NCBI RefSeq assembly: GCF_023498005.1
Contig: NZ_CP097289.1
Location: 2,790,001 to 2,854,000 of the forward strand
DNA: 64,000 nt
Direction: 5' to 3'
DNA from: Streptomyces durmitorensis
GTDB taxonomy: Bacteria; Actinomycetota; Actinomycetes; Streptomycetales; Streptomycetaceae
Made by a program: the position numbers and the translations under genes. The number at the start of each line of letters is the position of its first letter. Positions within the stretch are counted from its first letter, which is position 1. Under the pieces are notes generated by a model, which saw nothing but the letters and a program-made list of their open reading frames with translations, was not told the origin of the DNA and searched no databases. Below, piece after piece: positions 61,732-64,000 of the stretch.

Positions 61732-63086
61732 GCGGCGCCTGGCGGACCACCTGGCTGCTCCTGGCCTTCATGGTCGTGAACTTCGCCGACAAGGCCGTCC
61801 TGGGGCTCGCGGGGCCGGAGATCCGGGCGGACTTCGGCATCACCCGCCAGGAGTTCGGCACCGCGCAGTCGGCGTTCTTCGCGCTGTTCTCGGTGGCGGC
61901 GCTCGTGGTCTCCGCTCTGACCCGGCGGGTGCGGACGACGCCGCTGCTCCTCGTGCTCGCCCTGATGTGGTCGGCGGCCCAGCTGCCGATGCTGTGGGGC
62001 GCGGCGGGGTTCGGCACCCTGCTGGCCACGCGGGTGCTGCTCGGCGCCGCCGAGGGGCCCGCGTCACCGGTCGCCATGCACCACGTGCACGGCTGGTTCG
62101 CGCAGCGTGAGCGGGCCCTGCCGACCGCGATCCTGCTGGTCGGCGCGGCGGCCGGGGTGGCTGTCGCCTCTCCGGTTCTGACCTGGGTGATCACCCACTG
62201 GGGCTGGCGCTGGTCGTTCGGCGTGGTGGGCCTGATCGGCCTGGTCTGGGCGGTGGCCTGGCGGGCCTGGGGCTCGGAGGGTCCGCTGGCGCCACCGGTC
62301 GGCAAGGAGGCGGCGGCAGTTGCGGGAACACCGGGAACACCGGGAACACTCTCCGTAGAGGCCCCCGCGAAGGCCCCCGCCGAGGCCGACAGCGTTCCGC
62401 TGCGCCGGATCCTCCTGTCGGGCTCGTTCGTGACGGCGGCATTCGGTGCCTTCGCGGCGTACTGGCTGATGAGCACCCTGCTGACCTGGACGCCCGACTA
62501 CTTGGAGAGCGTCGTCGGCTGGGACCTCCACCAGGCGGGCACCCTGGTGGGCGTGGGCGCGCTCGCCAACGGCGCGGTGCTGCTCGTGCACGGGCTGATC
62601 GCGCAGCGCTCCGCGCGGCGGGGCGGCACCCCCTGGCTGCCGGTGGGCGCCGGTGCCGGGCTGCTCATGACGGTGGCCGGCTGCGCCGTCGCCACGTTCG
62701 GAGCGGTGGACTCCATGTGGATCAAGGTGCCGCTGATGATGGGCCCGATGGCCATGGCCATGGTGATGCTCACCGTGGCCACGACCGCCTGCGCACGGAT
62801 CGCTCCGCCCTCGCGGCGGGGCCTCGTTCTGGGGGTGCTCACCTTCGTCTACGCGCTCGGCGGGATCCTCTCCCCCCTCGTCCTGGGCTCCATGGTGGAC
62901 CGCGCCGCCACGGTGTCCGCGGGCTACGAGCAAGGCTGGCTGCTGACAGCGGTACTTCTGGTGACCGCGGGCGTTCTCGCGACGCTCTTCTGCCGTCCCG
63001 AGAAGGCGGCGCGACGGCTCGGGGTCCCCGAGACGACGGACACCGCGCCGGCGCTCACCCGGCGAGAGCCCGTACCCCCGCGGTGA
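61728..63086 (+). CDS. MFS transporter (ACS-like, anion/organic acid type)
   Basis: 452 residues, about 12 helices. ATG 61728 overlaps the hydrolase stop. NFADKAVLGLAGPEIRADFGI at the N-terminus and the following RVLLGAAEGPASPVAMH resemble the anion:cation symporters of the ACS family (hexuronate, phthalate). A Pro/Ala/Gly-rich loop of about 40 residues lies between helices 6 and 7, with three copies of the 9-base unit GGAACACCG. It probably imports the substrate of the hydrolase or exports its product. The 3' end overlaps the convergent azlD by 32 bases. Confidence 0.88.
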   Translation: MSGAWRTTWLLLAFMVVNFADKAVLGLAGPEIRADFGITRQEFGTAQSAFFALFSVAALVVSALTRRVRTTPLLLVLALMWSAAQLPMLWGAAGFGTLLATRVLLGAAEGPASPVAMHHVHGWFAQRERALPTAILLVGAAAGVAVASPVLTWVITHWGWRWSFGVVGLIGLVWAVAWRAWGSEGPLAPPVGKEAAAVAGTPGTPGTLSVEAPAKAPAEADSVPLRRILLSGSFVTAAFGAFAAYWLMSTLLTWTPDYLESVVGWDLHQAGTLVGVGALANGAVLLVHGLIAQRSARRGGTPWLPVGAGAGLLMTVAGCAVATFGAVDSMWIKVPLMMGPMAMAMVMLTVATTACARIAPPSRRGLVLGVLTFVYALGGILSPLVLGSMVDRAATVSAGYEQGWLLTAVLLVTAGVLATLFCRPEKAARRLGVPETTDTAPALTRREPVPPR

Positions 63087-63363
63087 CGACCACCGCCGCC
63101 CCGATGACGACCAGGAACGGGGCGCGCAGCAGCAGCGCCACAGCCGCCGCCGTGAGCCCCAGGGCCTTGGCGTCGAGTTCCAGGACCCGCCCGTCGGCGA
63201 AGGCCTGCTGGGCCGTGAGGGCGGCGAGCAGCGCCACGGGAAGCAGGGCGGCCATGCGCTTGACTAGCGGGCGCTCCAGGGCGCCCGCGGGCACCAGCAG
63301 GCCCGCGAGCTTCACGAGGTAGCAACCGACGAAGGTCGCGCCGATCGCGATCCAGATGTTCAA
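63055..63363 (-). CDS. azlD: AzlD-family branched-chain amino acid export subunit
   Basis: 102 residues with about four helices; the pattern MNIWIAIGATFVGCYLVKLAGLLVP and LLPVALLAALTAQQAF matches AzlD, the small partner of AzlC in the branched-chain amino-acid exporter. TTG start at 63363; the azlC stop TGA overlaps it (TTGA), so translation is coupled. GGAAG lies just upstream. Confidence 0.9.
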   Translation of the reverse strand: MNIWIAIGATFVGCYLVKLAGLLVPAGALERPLVKRMAALLPVALLAALTAQQAFADGRVLELDAKALGLTAAAVALLLRAPFLVVIGAAVVVTAGVRALAG

Positions 63364-64000
63364 CGGTCTTCCCTCTGCGTGTCGTGCTGGATGTCGCTCC
63401 GGGGGTCATTGCGGGTGTCCCCGGGGCGTACGTCTTCCGTGGCGTCTCCCTTGGCTGCTGCCTTGGCATCTCCCTTGCGGCCCTCTACGTAGAGCACCGC
63501 CGGTGCGGCGAGTGCGGCCACCAGGACCGGCACCCCTGCGGGCAGTACGGGCAGCAGGCCGAGCCCCAGGACGACCGCGATCGCCGCCACGGCCCGCTCC
63601 GTGGTCGTCCGCAGCATCGGCGCGAGCAGCGCCAGGAAGACCGCGGGTCCCGCGGCGTCGAGCCCCCACGCGTCGGTGTCACCGATGGCCTCGGCGCCCA
63701 GCGCCCCGAGGAGCGTGGTGAGGTTCCACAGCACGTAGAGGCTCAGCCCGGTGACGGTGAAGCCGATGCGTGCGGCGCGCCGTGTCGGCTGGGCGAGCGA
63801 GACGGCGGTGGTCTCGTCGATGACCCAGTGGGCGGCGAACGGGCGCACCGCGCGCGGGAGGGCCAGCAACTGCGAGAGGCGCAGCCCGTAGAACGCGTTG
63901 CGTACGCCGAGGAAGAAGGCGCCCGCCGCGGCGGTGAACGGGTTACCGCCGCCCGCGAGCGCCCCGACCAGCGCGAACTGCGATGCGCCGGTGAAGACCA
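63360..64000 (-). CDS. azlC: AzlC-family branched-chain amino acid export protein (partial)
   Basis: The 5' part lies beyond the window; the visible 213 residues start within FTGASQFALVGALAGGG, the AzlC helix 2 signature, and continue with AFFLGVRNAFYGLRLSQ and HWVIDETTAVSLAQ. About six helices remain, followed by a 45-residue Asp/Arg/Lys-rich tail. Forms the LIV-E-type export channel with AzlD. Stop at 63360-63362. Confidence 0.93.
   Translation of the reverse strand, partial: VFTGASQFALVGALAGGGNPFTAAAGAFFLGVRNAFYGLRLSQLLALPRAVRPFAAHWVIDETTAVSLAQPTRRAARIGFTVTGLSLYVLWNLTTLLGALGAEAIGDTDAWGLDAAGPAVFLALLAPMLRTTTERAVAAIAVVLGLGLLPVLPAGVPVLVAALAAPAVLYVEGRKGDAKAAAKGDATEDVRPGDTRNDPRSDIQHDTQREDR

Overview
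The window is a piece of a Streptomyces chromosome. Evidence: very high GC with GC-rich third codon positions, GTG/TTG starts, rare TTA codons, the nrdRJ/lexA/dinG group, gluABCD, recA-recX and DUF3046. The gene order agrees with what I know of the core of the S. coelicolor chromosome (the recA to rnhB region). No tRNA, rRNA, insertion sequence, prophage or CRISPR array is visible.

Layout. 1-3.0 kb: the 3' end of a RecQ-type helicase, a hypothetical protein, a helicase-C-terminus-like protein and rnhB. 3.0-5.4 kb: a TetR repressor and a 14-helix efflux pump facing each other across two perfect inverted repeats; the pump gene has two TTA codons. 5.4-11.2 kb: a run of minus-strand housekeeping genes (DUF4173 membrane protein, ADP-ribosylglycohydrolase, histidine phosphatase, YdbC-like protein, arylamine N-acetyltransferase), then a TerD-like gene. 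11.3-16.2 kb: nrdJ and nrdR with paired NrdR boxes, facing lexA with its SOS box. 16.3-25.0 kb: a DinG-type helicase, then a four-gene NRPS-independent siderophore operon (diaminobutyrate aminotransferase, two IucA/IucC synthetases, one GNAT acyltransferase). It has no visible hydroxylase, decarboxylase, transporter or iron box.

25.5-28.2 kb: two tandem lipoprotein serine proteases that share an upstream element and a nearly identical coding patch. 28.3-36.3 kb: hflX, a secreted M1 peptidase, rshA, dapF, a small membrane protein and miaA. 36.5-40.8 kb: an acidic protein, an Rv0909-like antitoxin, a LigB-fold protein, miaB and a TAXI-type binding protein. 40.9-46.7 kb: a two-component system and the glutamate ABC operon gluABCD. 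46.9-49.7 kb: an FAD monooxygenase, then a cysteine dioxygenase-rhodanese operon preceded by a probable leaderless Cys-Val-Cys leader peptide. 49.7-53.1 kb: an FtsX-like permease without an ATPase, coupled to a winged-helix regulator. 53.3-57.9 kb: recX-recA, a membrane protein, an AI-2E family protein and DUF3046. 58-64 kb: a toroid-fold protein, a PucR-type regulator divergent from an alkylsulfatase-like hydrolase plus MFS transporter, and azlD with a partial azlC.

Two functional themes stand out. DNA maintenance genes (RecQ, RNase HII, NrdRJ, LexA, DinG, RecA, RecX) are spread along the window, with SOS boxes at lexA and recA. Between them lie accessory modules with local control: TetR/efflux, siderophore, cysteine catabolism with a leader peptide, and the ArsR-like/FtsX pair. 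Within the main genes I found TTA codons only in the efflux pump and in one siderophore synthetase, which suggests bldA-dependent, developmental-stage translation of these two.
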